Of a stretch of 64,000 nt of DNA, positions 10,969 through 19,724 are shown in pieces (the stretch's first letter is position 1; each line of letters begins with the position of its first letter). The position numbers and the translations under genes are program-made. This DNA comes from Gemella morbillorum (GTDB lineage Bacteria > Bacillota > Bacilli > Staphylococcales > Gemellaceae). The stretch spans positions 806,001 to 870,000 of the forward strand of contig NZ_LS483440.1 in assembly GCF_900476045.1 (NCBI RefSeq), written 5' to 3'. The notes under the pieces were generated by a model. That model searched no databases. It had not been told where the DNA came from and worked only from the letters and a program-made list of their open reading frames with translations.

Positions 10969-12320
10969 TAAAAAATATGGGAATTTTTTCAAGAAATTTT
11001 TTCAAGACATTAGGAATTTTAGGTACAGCTATAATTATTATTCATGCAATAGTATACTTTACTTTTCCGATTTTTTACGCGGAGAATCAAAGAAATAAAA
11101 TAAATGAGAGTGCAGATATTTTAATAAAGTATTTGGAAGAAAAAAATTCGGATGAGATTCCATTATTATTGGAATCATATTCAAAAAATTTGAGGATTTC
11201 TGTACATTTGAAGGAAGAAACACCTAAAGATGATTCACAAATAGTAAAGGATTTAAACATTAATAAAAATAATGAATCTACATATATTATTATTGAGGAA
11301 AGAACACTAAAAACAAAAGATAATAAAAACTTATCAGTACAGTTTATTTCAGGCACTAATTTAATAGATGAGGCAATAGACATTGTATTGGTGTATCTTC
11401 CATATACACTTGTATTAACGTTAATATTTAGTTTTATATTTTCATATGTTTATTCTAAGAGACTGGCAGAGCCACTTTTATATATTTCAAAAGTCACTAA
11501 AAAAATGCAAAATATGGAGTTAGATGCTAGATTTGACGAAGGGAATAAAGGTGAATTGGGAGAGGTAGGTTCACAAATTAATAAAGTATACAGTAAATTG
11601 TTAACTACTATAAATGATTTGGAAATAAAGAATAAAAATATTATCGAATTGCAAGAACAAAAAGTTGCGTTTTTGAGAGCGGCTTCTCATGAACTAAAAA
11701 CACCTTTAACAGGAATTAGAATTATTTTAGAAAATATGAAGTATAATGTGGGTGTTTATAAAGATCATAATAAATATTTATCTGAAACTATTTTAAAGAT
11801 TGATAGTCTAAGTATATTATTAGGAGAGATTTTAGAATCTTCTAAGTTTCAAGAATGGACTGAAAATAAACAAATATTAAATATAAAGAACGCTGTTGAA
11901 ATTATGATTGATAGATATAGAGAAATGTATTTGGTGAAAAACATTAAGATAAATAATGGTGTAAAAGATACTACAACTATACTTATGAGTAAGCAAGCAT
12001 TAGATAAAGTATTATCTAATGTTGTTAGTAACGCAATTAAATACTCTTCGGAAGACAGTAGTATTCAAATATATGACGATGAAGAATATTTATATATAGA
12101 TAATCCGTGTAAGCCATTAAGCGAAGAAGCACAAAAAAATTTATTCAAGATTTTCTATCATACTCAAGTAATTAATAAACCACAAAATGGTACTGGGCTA
12201 GGGTTATATATTGTAAAAAATATATTAGAAAGTTATGATTTAGAATATAGCCTTAAACCATATGAGCACGGCATGAGATTTAAAATTAGAATAGATAATA
12301 AAGAAAAAGATAATATTTAA
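10965..12320 (+). CDS. Sensor histidine kinase (VncS-like)
   Basis: The 451-residue kinase has membrane segments at about 13-38 and 139-162, with an extracellular sensor of about 100 residues between them. A HAMP-like region follows, then the phosphoacceptor His242 in AASHELKTPL, an N box around Asn356 (SNVVSNAIKYS) and a G box GTGLGLYIVKN near 409-419. It overlaps the response regulator by four bases and forms a pair with it. The ligand is unknown. An SD is not obvious, as expected for coupled translation. Confidence 0.9.
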   Translation: MIKNMGIFSRNFFKTLGILGTAIIIIHAIVYFTFPIFYAENQRNKINESADILIKYLEEKNSDEIPLLLESYSKNLRISVHLKEETPKDDSQIVKDLNINKNNESTYIIIEERTLKTKDNKNLSVQFISGTNLIDEAIDIVLVYLPYTLVLTLIFSFIFSYVYSKRLAEPLLYISKVTKKMQNMELDARFDEGNKGELGEVGSQINKVYSKLLTTINDLEIKNKNIIELQEQKVAFLRAASHELKTPLTGIRIILENMKYNVGVYKDHNKYLSETILKIDSLSILLGEILESSKFQEWTENKQILNIKNAVEIMIDRYREMYLVKNIKINNGVKDTTTILMSKQALDKVLSNVVSNAIKYSSEDSSIQIYDDEEYLYIDNPCKPLSEEAQKNLFKIFYHTQVINKPQNGTGLGLYIVKNILESYDLEYSLKPYEHGMRFKIRIDNKEKDNI

Positions 12321-12323
12321 AAT

Positions 12324-12374
12324 AAAACATCCTTAAGGTTAGTTATAGCAAAACTAACGCTAAGGATGTTTTTT
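12324..12374 (+). terminator. Terminator after the histidine kinase
   Basis: A long stem (AAAACATCCTTA with its complement, then GTTAGTT/AACTAAC inside) ends in a run of six T. It may work in both directions, because the deoxyribosyltransferase gene on the other strand ends at 12401. Confidence 0.9.
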
Positions 12375-12400
12375 ATTATAATGTTGTTACAGTAGAAAGA

Positions 12401-12853
12401 CTATTTACTTAAGCAAAATAGTCCTTCTAATTCTTTTAATGCTTCATCAAAAGAATATACAAGTTTTCCATGTTCTAAAATCCCACCAAGAACATAATGG
12501 TTCATTGCATAACTAGGAATTTCATATTTATTTGCAGATTTTAGACGGATATCAGAATTGATGGCAATAATTCGTTTTTTTAGGGCAATTGCTAAGCCTA
12601 ACTCAACCATAACACCACTATCTTCATTAGTAATATCAACTAAAAATATATCACAGTTATGTATAGCTTCTGTGTCTCCACGAAAAATTTCTTGTGGAGT
12701 AGGTAAAGTTTGTTTATCTTCATTAAACGGTTGTTCAATTGGATTAAAAACTGATAACTTTTCTCCAAAACGTTCCTTTAATAAACGACCTTCTTTCAAA
12801 CGTTGAGAAATTTCTCCCTCATTAAATAATGCTCCAGCTAAATAAAGTTTCAT
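12401..12853 (-). CDS. Nucleoside 2-deoxyribosyltransferase family protein
   Basis: The 150-residue protein begins MKLYLAGALFNEGE and has the family motifs: the Rossmann-like LAGALF start, FRGDTEAIHNCDIFLVDI (Asp in the DxxxI region) and the catalytic-type SGVMVELGLAIALKKRIIA with its Glu. These enzymes swap bases between deoxynucleosides in purine or pyrimidine salvage. The ATG is preceded by a GGAGGT ribosome site on the minus strand. Exact substrate is not predictable. A Fur/PerR-type box lies about 80 bases upstream (12932-12946). Confidence 0.88.
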   Translation of the reverse strand: MKLYLAGALFNEGEISQRLKEGRLLKERFGEKLSVFNPIEQPFNEDKQTLPTPQEIFRGDTEAIHNCDIFLVDITNEDSGVMVELGLAIALKKRIIAINSDIRLKSANKYEIPSYAMNHYVLGGILEHGKLVYSFDEALKELEGLFCLSK

Positions 12854-12886
12854 AAAATAAAGACCTCCAATAGTAATATAAGTAAA

Positions 12887-12914
12887 TTATAATATTTTTA
12901 TTTGAATTTTACAA
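12887..12914 (-). promoter_or_regulatory. Promoter of the deoxyribosyltransferase gene
   Basis: Read on the minus strand, TATAAT (12892-12887) is preceded by TTGTAA (12914-12909) at 16-bp spacing. The transcript would begin about 30 bases before the ATG. Confidence 0.5.
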
Positions 12915-12931
12915 TTAAAGTTTTTATATAT

Positions 12932-12946
12932 TGATAATGATTATAT
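12932..12946. promoter_or_regulatory. Fur/PerR-type operator candidate
   Basis: The sequence TGATAATGATTATAT matches the 7-1-7 Fur consensus TGATAATnATTATCA at 12 of 14 defined positions and also resembles the PerR box. It lies between the divergent deoxyribosyltransferase and topB genes, about 18 bases upstream of the former's -35. Confidence 0.45.
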
Positions 12947-13017
12947 GTTTTATGAAATTTAAATTAATTATTTAATATTTATAAGAGTAAATACAAATTT
13001 TTTAATCAGGTGGCTAC

Positions 13018-13046
13018 TGGATATTTAAATAAATTTCCATTATAAT
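13018..13046 (+). promoter_or_regulatory. topB promoter
   Basis: TGGATA (13018-13023) and TATAAT (13041-13046) with 17-bp spacing. The leader to the topB ATG is about 75 bases. Confidence 0.55.
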
Positions 13047-13126
13047 AAATATACATAGAGAAAATATAAAAAATACTAAAATATGAATATTTTAATTGAA
13101 TTATCAAAATTTTGTGAGGAATAATA

Positions 13127-15238
13127 ATGAAAAGTGTAGTATTGTGTGAAAAACCATCTGTTGCTCGTGATATAGCGAGAAATCTTGGTGCAAAAAATAA
13201 CAAGAATGGTTGTCTAGAAGGAGATAAGTACATCGTTACTTGGGCATTAGGGCATTTGGTAACGCTGCAAACTCCTGATAAATATAAGGAGTTCAGCAAT
13301 GTAAGTTTAGAAAATTTGCCAATGATTCCAAAGTATATGAAAACAGAGATTATAAAGAAAACTTTTAAACAATATAAAATAATAGAAACTGCAGTTAATA
13401 GAAAAGATGTTAATGAAGTTATTATAGCAACAGATGCTGGACGTGAGGGAGAACTTGTTGCACGTTATATTCTTGAAAAAGCAAATTGCAAAAAGAAAGT
13501 TAAGCGTTTATGGATTTCTTCTGTTACAGATAAAGCTATAAAAGATGGATTCAAAAATCTTAAAGCTGGTGATGATTATCTTGGACTTTATTACTCTGGT
13601 GTTGCCCGAGCTAACGCTGACTGGCTAGTTGGAATTAATGCTTCAAGAGCGTTAACATTGAAGTATAATGCATCATTAAATTGTGGTCGTGTTCAAACTC
13701 CAACATTGCAGATGGTGTTTGAACGTGAAGAAAAAATTAAGAATTTTAAACCGCGTGAGTATTATACTTTTGAAGCAGTAGTTGATGGTATTAGATTTAA
13801 CTGTGGAGAAAGTGAGTATAATTTTACTAATGCTGAAAAGTTTGTTAGTGATAATAAAAGTAAAACTATTAATTTTGATAAGGTAGAGGTTAAGATTAAA
13901 ACTTCTATCCCGAAACCACTATATAATTTAACTGATATCCAGCAAGCAGCAAGTGCATTATTTGGATTGTCTCCAAAACAGACACTTAATATTATTCAAC
14001 GTTTATACGAATCTCATAAAGTACTGACATATCCTCGTACTGATAGTAGATATTTGACAACTGATATGAAAAATACTTTAGCTGATCGCTTACGAGCTAT
14101 TGGTGGTGATTATAAGGAAATAACTGCTAAACTGCTACGTGAAAAAGATTTTAACACGAAGAGAATTATAAATAATTCTAAAGTTAGTGATCATCATGCA
14201 ATTATTCCAACGGAGCAAAAGCCAAATTATATGTCTTTATCTGATACAGAGCTTAAGATTTATAATTTAGTAGTAACAAGATTCCTTGAAAACCTTCTAC
14301 CTGATTATAAATATGAAGAGACAAGTTATAGTTTTAAATTAGATAATAAAGTCTTTACCGCTAAAAGTACAAAAGTAATTCAACTTGGTTTTAAAGAGTT
14401 AAGTAGAAGCGAGATTGAGGATAAAAAAATTAGTTTTTCTACTAAAGAATTTAGCTTGGATAGTTTGCAGTATAATAAAAAACAAACAACGCCACCGAGT
14501 TATTACACAGAAGGTAGTTTAATTTATGCGATGGAAAATCCTTTTGAGTTTGTAGATGATGATAATGAAAGAAAAATTCTAAAACAAACTAATGGTATCG
14601 GAACAGTAGCGACTCGTGCAGATATTCTAGAAAAATTATTTACTAATGATTATTTGGTTTTAGATAACGGTAGGATAAAAACAACAAACAAAGCTAAGCA
14701 ACTGTTAAACTTAGTACCGAAAAATCTAAAAAGCCCTTCGCTTACTGCAACGTGGGAAAAACAATTAGATAATATTGCTAAAAACAAACTATCAAAAGAT
14801 AAGTTTTTAAAAGATATTAAGGATTATACGAGGGAATGTATTTTAGAAATAAAAGATAGTCAGGATAAGTTTAAACATGATAATATTAGCGGAAAAAAGT
14901 GTGAAGAGTGTGGAAGCTATATGCTTGAGGTAGATAAAAAAGGAACAAAGATGTTAAAATGTTCATCTCCTACTTGTAGAAATAGAAAAGTAATAAGTCG
15001 TTTGACAAATCTTCGCTGTGATAATTGTCATAAGAAGATGACTTTATTCGGAAGTGGAGAAAACTCTACTTATAGATGTGTATGCGGAAATTCATTAAAA
15101 CAAAAAGAAGTAGATAAACGTATAAAAAATAATAAAAAAGATAAGGCGAGTCGTGTTGATATGAAAAAATATATGAAGCAGGAAAGTTTGGAAAATAATG
15201 CCTTACGTGATAAACTATTAGGACTTAAATTAAAATAA
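13127..15238 (+). CDS. topB: DNA topoisomerase III
   Basis: A type IA topoisomerase that relaxes and decatenates DNA through a transient 5'-phosphotyrosine link. The 703-residue protein has the Toprim start VVLCEKPSVARDIARNLGA, the acidic DAGREGELVARYI motif near 103-115, and the active-site Tyr302 in TYPRTDSRYL. The C-terminus has two C4 zinc ribbons (CEEC...CSSPTC and CDNC...CVC) followed by a Lys-rich tail. An SD of GTGAGGAAT precedes the ATG. It is a single-gene unit. Confidence 0.96.
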   Translation: MKSVVLCEKPSVARDIARNLGAKNNKNGCLEGDKYIVTWALGHLVTLQTPDKYKEFSNVSLENLPMIPKYMKTEIIKKTFKQYKIIETAVNRKDVNEVIIATDAGREGELVARYILEKANCKKKVKRLWISSVTDKAIKDGFKNLKAGDDYLGLYYSGVARANADWLVGINASRALTLKYNASLNCGRVQTPTLQMVFEREEKIKNFKPREYYTFEAVVDGIRFNCGESEYNFTNAEKFVSDNKSKTINFDKVEVKIKTSIPKPLYNLTDIQQAASALFGLSPKQTLNIIQRLYESHKVLTYPRTDSRYLTTDMKNTLADRLRAIGGDYKEITAKLLREKDFNTKRIINNSKVSDHHAIIPTEQKPNYMSLSDTELKIYNLVVTRFLENLLPDYKYEETSYSFKLDNKVFTAKSTKVIQLGFKELSRSEIEDKKISFSTKEFSLDSLQYNKKQTTPPSYYTEGSLIYAMENPFEFVDDDNERKILKQTNGIGTVATRADILEKLFTNDYLVLDNGRIKTTNKAKQLLNLVPKNLKSPSLTATWEKQLDNIAKNKLSKDKFLKDIKDYTRECILEIKDSQDKFKHDNISGKKCEECGSYMLEVDKKGTKMLKCSSPTCRNRKVISRLTNLRCDNCHKKMTLFGSGENSTYRCVCGNSLKQKEVDKRIKNNKKDKASRVDMKKYMKQESLENNALRDKLLGLKLK

Positions 15239-15366
15239 ATATTTGATTTTATACAATTTAATTAATGTTATACTATGATGTTAAAAAACAAATCTAAGAG
15301 TATAGTTCAAGTTACTATAAATGGAATTTTTCTCTTTAAAAGCTAGTGTTTAGTATGAGTTTATGC

Positions 15367-15372
15367 TATAAT
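15367..15372 (+). promoter_or_regulatory. Extended -10 promoter of cmk
   Basis: TGCTATAAT gives an extended -10 (TATAAT at 15367-15372). No good -35 is seen at 17 bp (TAGTGT). The stretch 15239-15405 between topB and cmk shows no other feature. Confidence 0.5.
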
Positions 15373-15405
15373 TAATCATGAAAAAATTTGACTGAGAGGT
15401 AAATA

Positions 15406-16080
15406 ATGAAATACATATCAGTAGCCGTAGATGGACCAGCTGGTTCAGGTAAAAGCACAATAACTAAAATGGTAGCAAAAGATTTAGGATATAATTATGT
15501 TGATACAGGTGCGATGTATCGTGGATTAACATATGATTTTTTGAAAAATAATTTAACAGAATTAGATGAAAAAAAAATAGAGTTACTATTGAGCAAAGTA
15601 AAGTTTGAAGTGAAGTTTATAGATAGGGTTCAATATGTTTTTGTCAATGATGAAGATGTTAGTGAAAAAATTCGAACTGCAGAAGTGTCAAAATTTACGT
15701 CACTATTTGCTAAATCACCTGCGGTTCGCGAATTTTTAATTGACACTCAAAGAAACCTTGCAATGAGTAATAATATAATAATGGATGGTCGAGATATAGC
15801 ATCGGTAGTGCTACCTAACGCGGATGTAAAAATTTTCTTGACAGCATCCGTTGAAGAAAGAGCGAGACGTCGTGTTTTAGATTTTGAACGACAAGGGGTA
15901 GTTGATATTGATTTCGATAAGGTTAAAGCAGATATAGCGGCGCGTGACTATCAAGATGAAAAACGTGATATAGCACCACTTGTAAAAGTAGATGATGCAG
16001 TGTTGATAGATACAACTAATTTAACTATAACTGAAGTAGTAGAAAAGATGACAGAATTAATTAAGAAGGCAGAAGGATAA
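15406..16080 (+). CDS. cmk: Cytidylate kinase
   Basis: Cmk phosphorylates CMP and dCMP. The 224-residue protein has the P-loop GPAGSGKST at about 10-18, the acceptor-site segment YVDTGAMYRGLTY, DGRDIASVVLP near 128 and the lid region ERARRR. The start has a GAGAGGT ribosome site. It leads a three-gene operon with plsC (10-base gap) and a hotdog protein. In B. subtilis cmk is followed by ypfD (S1-like), which is replaced here by a plsC gene. Confidence 0.96.
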   Translation: MKYISVAVDGPAGSGKSTITKMVAKDLGYNYVDTGAMYRGLTYDFLKNNLTELDEKKIELLLSKVKFEVKFIDRVQYVFVNDEDVSEKIRTAEVSKFTSLFAKSPAVREFLIDTQRNLAMSNNIIMDGRDIASVVLPNADVKIFLTASVEERARRRVLDFERQGVVDIDFDKVKADIAARDYQDEKRDIAPLVKVDDAVLIDTTNLTITEVVEKMTELIKKAEG

Positions 16081-16090
16081 GGAGAAAAGA

Positions 16091-16678
16091 ATGTATAACT
16101 TTGTAAAAACGTTGTTATTATTGTTTTATAAAATTTTTTATAAAGTAACAGTAATTAATGGCGAAAAAATAGAGAATGCAAAAGGTGTTGTTATTTCAGG
16201 AAATCACTTGAGCAATCATGATCCATTATTGTTTCCAGCATTTTTTGATAAAAAAATCCAATTTATTGCAAAAGAAGAATTATTTAAAATTCCATTCATA
16301 AAGCAATCATTAAAAGCAACTGGAGCAATTCCTATTAAACGTGGAACTTTCGATAGAGCAGCTATTAATTCTAGTATTAAGTTATTAAAAGAAGGAGAAG
16401 TAGTTGGTGTTTTCCCTGAGGGTACACGTTCCCATTCAAAAGAGTTAGATCTAGGTCAATTACATAACGGTGCATCTTTTATTGCAACAAGAGCTAAAAC
16501 GAAAATCATTCCGTTTGCAATAATTCCAAGTAAAAATTTTAGATTATTTTCAGAAATTAAAATAGTTGTAGGTGATGAAATAGATGCCACTAGTTTGAAA
16601 GAAGAAGGAAAAAGTCATGACGAAATTACAGCTATCTTAATGCAAGCTATTTCTGATATAATAGCAAAGGAGAAGTAA
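16091..16678 (+). CDS. plsC: 1-acyl-sn-glycerol-3-phosphate acyltransferase
   Basis: PlsC acylates lysophosphatidate to phosphatidate in membrane lipid synthesis. The 195-residue protein has the HX4D catalytic motif in GNHLSNHDP near 37-45, a second block GAIPIKRG, the substrate-binding FPEGTRSH near 113-120, and an N-terminal hydrophobic stretch that likely anchors it at the membrane. The ribosome site AAGGAGAAAAG precedes the ATG. Confidence 0.93.
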   Translation: MYNFVKTLLLLFYKIFYKVTVINGEKIENAKGVVISGNHLSNHDPLLFPAFFDKKIQFIAKEELFKIPFIKQSLKATGAIPIKRGTFDRAAINSSIKLLKEGEVVGVFPEGTRSHSKELDLGQLHNGASFIATRAKTKIIPFAIIPSKNFRLFSEIKIVVGDEIDATSLKEEGKSHDEITAILMQAISDIIAKEK

Positions 16679-16679
16679 T

Positions 16680-17102
16680 ATGTACGAAAAAACTATAAAA
16701 TTCAAATTAGAAAAAAAATTTTTTAACTCAGCAGGCTTTTTAGATAATAAGTATATTTACGATTGGCTTAATTTAGCCAAAAAGTACTATCTAAATAGTT
16801 TGGGGATAGATGTAGATTCTCTAATTAACTATAATCTATATTATTCTGATATAGAGGTTAAATATTCTATCAAAAATAACATCAGATTTGAGAATCAAGA
16901 TATGTTTATTAAGACGTGGATAGAAAAACATAATGGAATAAAAACTATTTTTTCTTATGAATTATCTGTTGATGGTGTTGTTGTAGCACTTGCAACTTCA
17001 TCACATAATATTTTAGGGACTGATAGCGACCGAGCTGTTCGTATTGATAGAAATCTTCCAAAATGGGATCAGATTTTAAAAGATGTAGTTAATGGAGAAT
17101 AA
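16680..17102 (+). CDS. Hotdog-fold thioesterase-like protein with altered active-site residue
   Basis: The 140-residue protein resembles acyl-CoA thioesterases of the 4-HBT/YbgC superfamily: the helix region NKYIYDWLNLAKKYYLNSLG, the strand YYSDIEVKYSIKNNIRFENQ and IKTWIEKHNGIKTIFSYEL. The usual DxDAAGHVNN motif reads FFNSAGFLDN at 14-23, so the catalytic Asp appears to be Asn16. Activity is therefore uncertain. It starts one base after the plsC stop, which suggests a role in acyl-chain or phospholipid metabolism (inference). Confidence 0.7.
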   Translation: MYEKTIKFKLEKKFFNSAGFLDNKYIYDWLNLAKKYYLNSLGIDVDSLINYNLYYSDIEVKYSIKNNIRFENQDMFIKTWIEKHNGIKTIFSYELSVDGVVVALATSSHNILGTDSDRAVRIDRNLPKWDQILKDVVNGE

Positions 17103-17108
17103 AGAAAT

Positions 17109-17149
17109 AGCTAAAAATAAATGGAAGTAATTTATTTTTAGCTGTTTTT
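17109..17149 (+). terminator. Terminator of the cmk-plsC-thioesterase operon
   Basis: A 14-bp perfect stem (AGCTAAAAATAAAT with its complement at 17130-17143), a 7-base loop and then GTTTTT. Confidence 0.88.
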
Positions 17150-17213
17150 ATATTTATTGATTAAAAATAGACATAAGTTAACCAGATATATACAATTTTA
17201 CTAATTAAAGAAA

Positions 17214-17236
17214 ATTGAAATTAAATTGATTTCAAT
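17214..17236. promoter_or_regulatory. Operator-like palindrome before the nifZ-thiI operon
   Basis: ATTGAAAT (17214-17221) and ATTTCAAT (17229-17236) form an 8-bp inverted repeat with a 7-base centre that touches the -35 box. No known regulator motif was recognised with confidence. Confidence 0.4.
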
Positions 17237-17264
17237 TGATAAAACTAGCTATTTGTTATATACT
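17236..17264 (+). promoter_or_regulatory. Promoter of the nifZ-thiI operon
   Basis: TTGATA at 17236-17241 and TATACT at 17259-17264, 17-bp spacing. The transcript would start about 40 bases before the desulfurase ATG. Confidence 0.65.
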
Positions 17265-17312
17265 TTTATAGTGATTTGTTAACAACAAATATGTAATTGA
17301 AAGGTGTCAAAA

Positions 17313-18464
17313 ATGATATACTTAGATAATTGTGCGACTACAAAACCTTATGATGAAGTTTTGAAAACTTTTGTTGAGGTTAATAATAGTTATTATGGGA
17401 ATCCCGCTAGTATTAATAAATATGGAAAAACAGTGAATAAACTTCTTAATGCAGCTAGAACGCAAGTTGCAGATATATTAGGTGTGGAAAGTGATACAAT
17501 ATATTTCACATCTTGTGCAACTGAAAGTAATAATATAGCTCTTTTAGGAAGTGTTGAACATAAAAAAGATTTTGGAAATAGAATTATAGTTTCGAGGATA
17601 GAACATCCTTCAGTATTAGAGACGTTTAGAGAATTAGAACATCGTGGTTTTATTTTAGACTATGTTAATGTTGATGAAAATGGATTTATTGACTTAGAAC
17701 ATTTAAAATCATTGTTAACAAAAGAAACTATTCTAGTTAGTGTAATGCATGTTAATAATATTTTTGGAGCAATTCAACCTATTGAAGGAATTGTAGAGAT
17801 ACTAAAAGAATATCCGAAAATTCATTTTCATGTTGATGGAGTTCAAGGGGTACTGAAAGAAAAAATTGATTTAACTATGATTGATAGTTATTCTATTTCT
17901 GCACATAAGTTTCACGGCTTGAAAGGTGTAGGAGCATTATATTTAAAATCACGAAGAACGACGCACAATATTACTTTTGGAGGAGGGCAAGAAAACGGTC
18001 TTCGAAGTGGTACTGTAAATGTTCCTGGAGCAGTAAGTCTTGCTAAAGCATTGAGACTAACTCAAGAGAAAGTAAATGATGTTAAAGAAAAACATTATGA
18101 ATATAAGAAATTAATTGTTGATGAATTAAGCGCAATAGAGCACGTAATAATTAATTCTCCGTTACAAAATGATTTTGTAGATTCAATAATTAACATTAGT
18201 CTTCCGAAAATAAAAGGAGAAGCCATTATCAATGCATTAAATGAACGTGGAATTATGGTTTCAACGACGAGTGCTTGTTCGTCAAGAACTTTTCATTTGA
18301 ATGAAGCTTTATACGCTCGTGGTTTATCAAGAGAAAATATTGAAGGAAGTATTCGAGTTAGTTTCTCATATGAGACAAAACTAGAAGAAGTTAAAAAATT
18401 TATCGAAGTATTTAAAGATGAATATTATAAAAAATTTAAAGAGGTAATTGAAAGTGGAATATAG
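17313..18464 (+). CDS. nifZ: Cysteine desulfurase (NifS/NifZ type) paired with ThiI
   Basis: A PLP enzyme that takes sulfur from cysteine as a protein persulfide. MIYLDNCATTKP is the family N-terminus, followed by CATESNN, HVDGVQG and the PLP lysine in SAHKFHGLKGVGALY. The active-site Cys lies in TSACSSR near residue 322. I chose ATG 17313 over an in-frame GTG at 17304, because GAAAGGTG is then a correctly spaced ribosome site. The end overlaps thiI, as in the B. subtilis nifZ-thiI pair, so it most likely feeds sulfur to ThiI for 4-thiouridine in tRNA. Confidence 0.9.
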   Translation: MIYLDNCATTKPYDEVLKTFVEVNNSYYGNPASINKYGKTVNKLLNAARTQVADILGVESDTIYFTSCATESNNIALLGSVEHKKDFGNRIIVSRIEHPSVLETFRELEHRGFILDYVNVDENGFIDLEHLKSLLTKETILVSVMHVNNIFGAIQPIEGIVEILKEYPKIHFHVDGVQGVLKEKIDLTMIDSYSISAHKFHGLKGVGALYLKSRRTTHNITFGGGQENGLRSGTVNVPGAVSLAKALRLTQEKVNDVKEKHYEYKKLIVDELSAIEHVIINSPLQNDFVDSIINISLPKIKGEAIINALNERGIMVSTTSACSSRTFHLNEALYARGLSRENIEGSIRVSFSYETKLEEVKKFIEVFKDEYYKKFKEVIESGI

Positions 18465-19704
18465 TCATATAATAGTCAGATATGGAGAACTTACTCTGAA
18501 GTCTGGAAATAGAAATGAATTTTTAAAAAAGCTTACAAAAAATATTCGTTACAATCTTCAAGGATTAAAAGGATTTCATGTTCAAACAAAACGTGATAGA
18601 ATGTATATCCATTTAGATAATAATGATGATGTAGAAGAAATAATGAGTCGTTTAAAACATGTTCCAGGGATTCACAATTTTTCTCCAGTATTACGTGCAC
18701 CACTGGTTATAGAAGAAGCGAAGAAAGTAGTTGATAATCTATTAAAAACAAAATTAGATAAAGAATATACGTTTAAGATTCAAACTAAACGCGCTAATAA
18801 AAATTTTGAGTATAATACTAACGAGATGAACAATGTTTTTGGTAGCCATGTTCTTGTTAATTATAAAAACTTAAAAGTTAATGTAAAACAACCAGATTTT
18901 ATAATTAATATAGAAGTTCGTAGTGAAGGAATTTTTATTTTTACAGACTTTGTAAAAGGTATTGGAGGTTTTCCTGTCAACACCTCATCAAAAGCACTGC
19001 TTCTTTTATCAGGAGGAATAGACTCACCTGTTGCAGCGCATATGTTACAAGTTAAAGGTGTAGAATTAGAAATGATTCATTTTCAATCTCCACCGTTTAC
19101 ATCAGCTGAAGCAATGCAAAAGATATTTGACTTAACTATTAAACTTAGTGAAGTTGTAGGGAAAATAAAATTACACGTTGTTAATTTTACGAAGTTACAA
19201 ACTGAAATAGTAAAACGCATCCCATCAAATTATACAATGACTTCTACAAGAAGATTTATGCTTCGTATCGCTGAAGAAGTAGCAAAAAAAGAGGGATGTT
19301 TGGCTATTGCAACTGGAGAATCACTGGGACAAGTAGCTAGCCAAACATTGGAGTCTATGAATTGCATAAATAATGTAACAAATATACCTATATTACGACC
19401 ACTGTTGACTATGGACAAAGTAGATATTATAAAAATTGCAAAAGAAATAGACACATTAGAAATTTCTAATCTTCCATTTGAAGATTGCTGTACAATTTTT
19501 ACGCCAAAAGCTCCAAAAACAAAACCGAGATTAGAAAAAATCGTCGCTTATGAATCACGTGATGATTATTCAGAGCTTATTGATGAAACATTAGCAAGTA
19601 TTGAGACATATCTTTTTGATAAAAATGGTCGTATAATTACACAAGATATAAAAGAAAACAAAGAGAAAAAAGAAGAAAAAGAAGATTTTTCGGATTTATT
19701 ATAA
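18454..19704 (+). CDS. thiI: tRNA 4-thiouridine synthase ThiI
   Basis: ThiI adenylates U8 of tRNA and transfers sulfur from the desulfurase. The protein begins MEYSHIIVRYGELTLKSGNR (ferredoxin-like domain), then a THUMP domain, then the PP-loop LLLSGGIDSPVAAHML near 185. The sulfur-relay region CCTIFTPKAPKTKPR contains paired Cys. The GTG at 18454 has GAGGTA at the right distance; a TTG at 18448 is too close to it. The C-terminus ends in an acidic/Lys-rich tail and there is no rhodanese domain. Confidence 0.95.
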   Translation: MEYSHIIVRYGELTLKSGNRNEFLKKLTKNIRYNLQGLKGFHVQTKRDRMYIHLDNNDDVEEIMSRLKHVPGIHNFSPVLRAPLVIEEAKKVVDNLLKTKLDKEYTFKIQTKRANKNFEYNTNEMNNVFGSHVLVNYKNLKVNVKQPDFIINIEVRSEGIFIFTDFVKGIGGFPVNTSSKALLLLSGGIDSPVAAHMLQVKGVELEMIHFQSPPFTSAEAMQKIFDLTIKLSEVVGKIKLHVVNFTKLQTEIVKRIPSNYTMTSTRRFMLRIAEEVAKKEGCLAIATGESLGQVASQTLESMNCINNVTNIPILRPLLTMDKVDIIKIAKEIDTLEISNLPFEDCCTIFTPKAPKTKPRLEKIVAYESRDDYSELIDETLASIETYLFDKNGRIITQDIKENKEKKEEKEDFSDLL

Positions 19705-19724
19705 AATAGAAAGAGAGATAGTTA

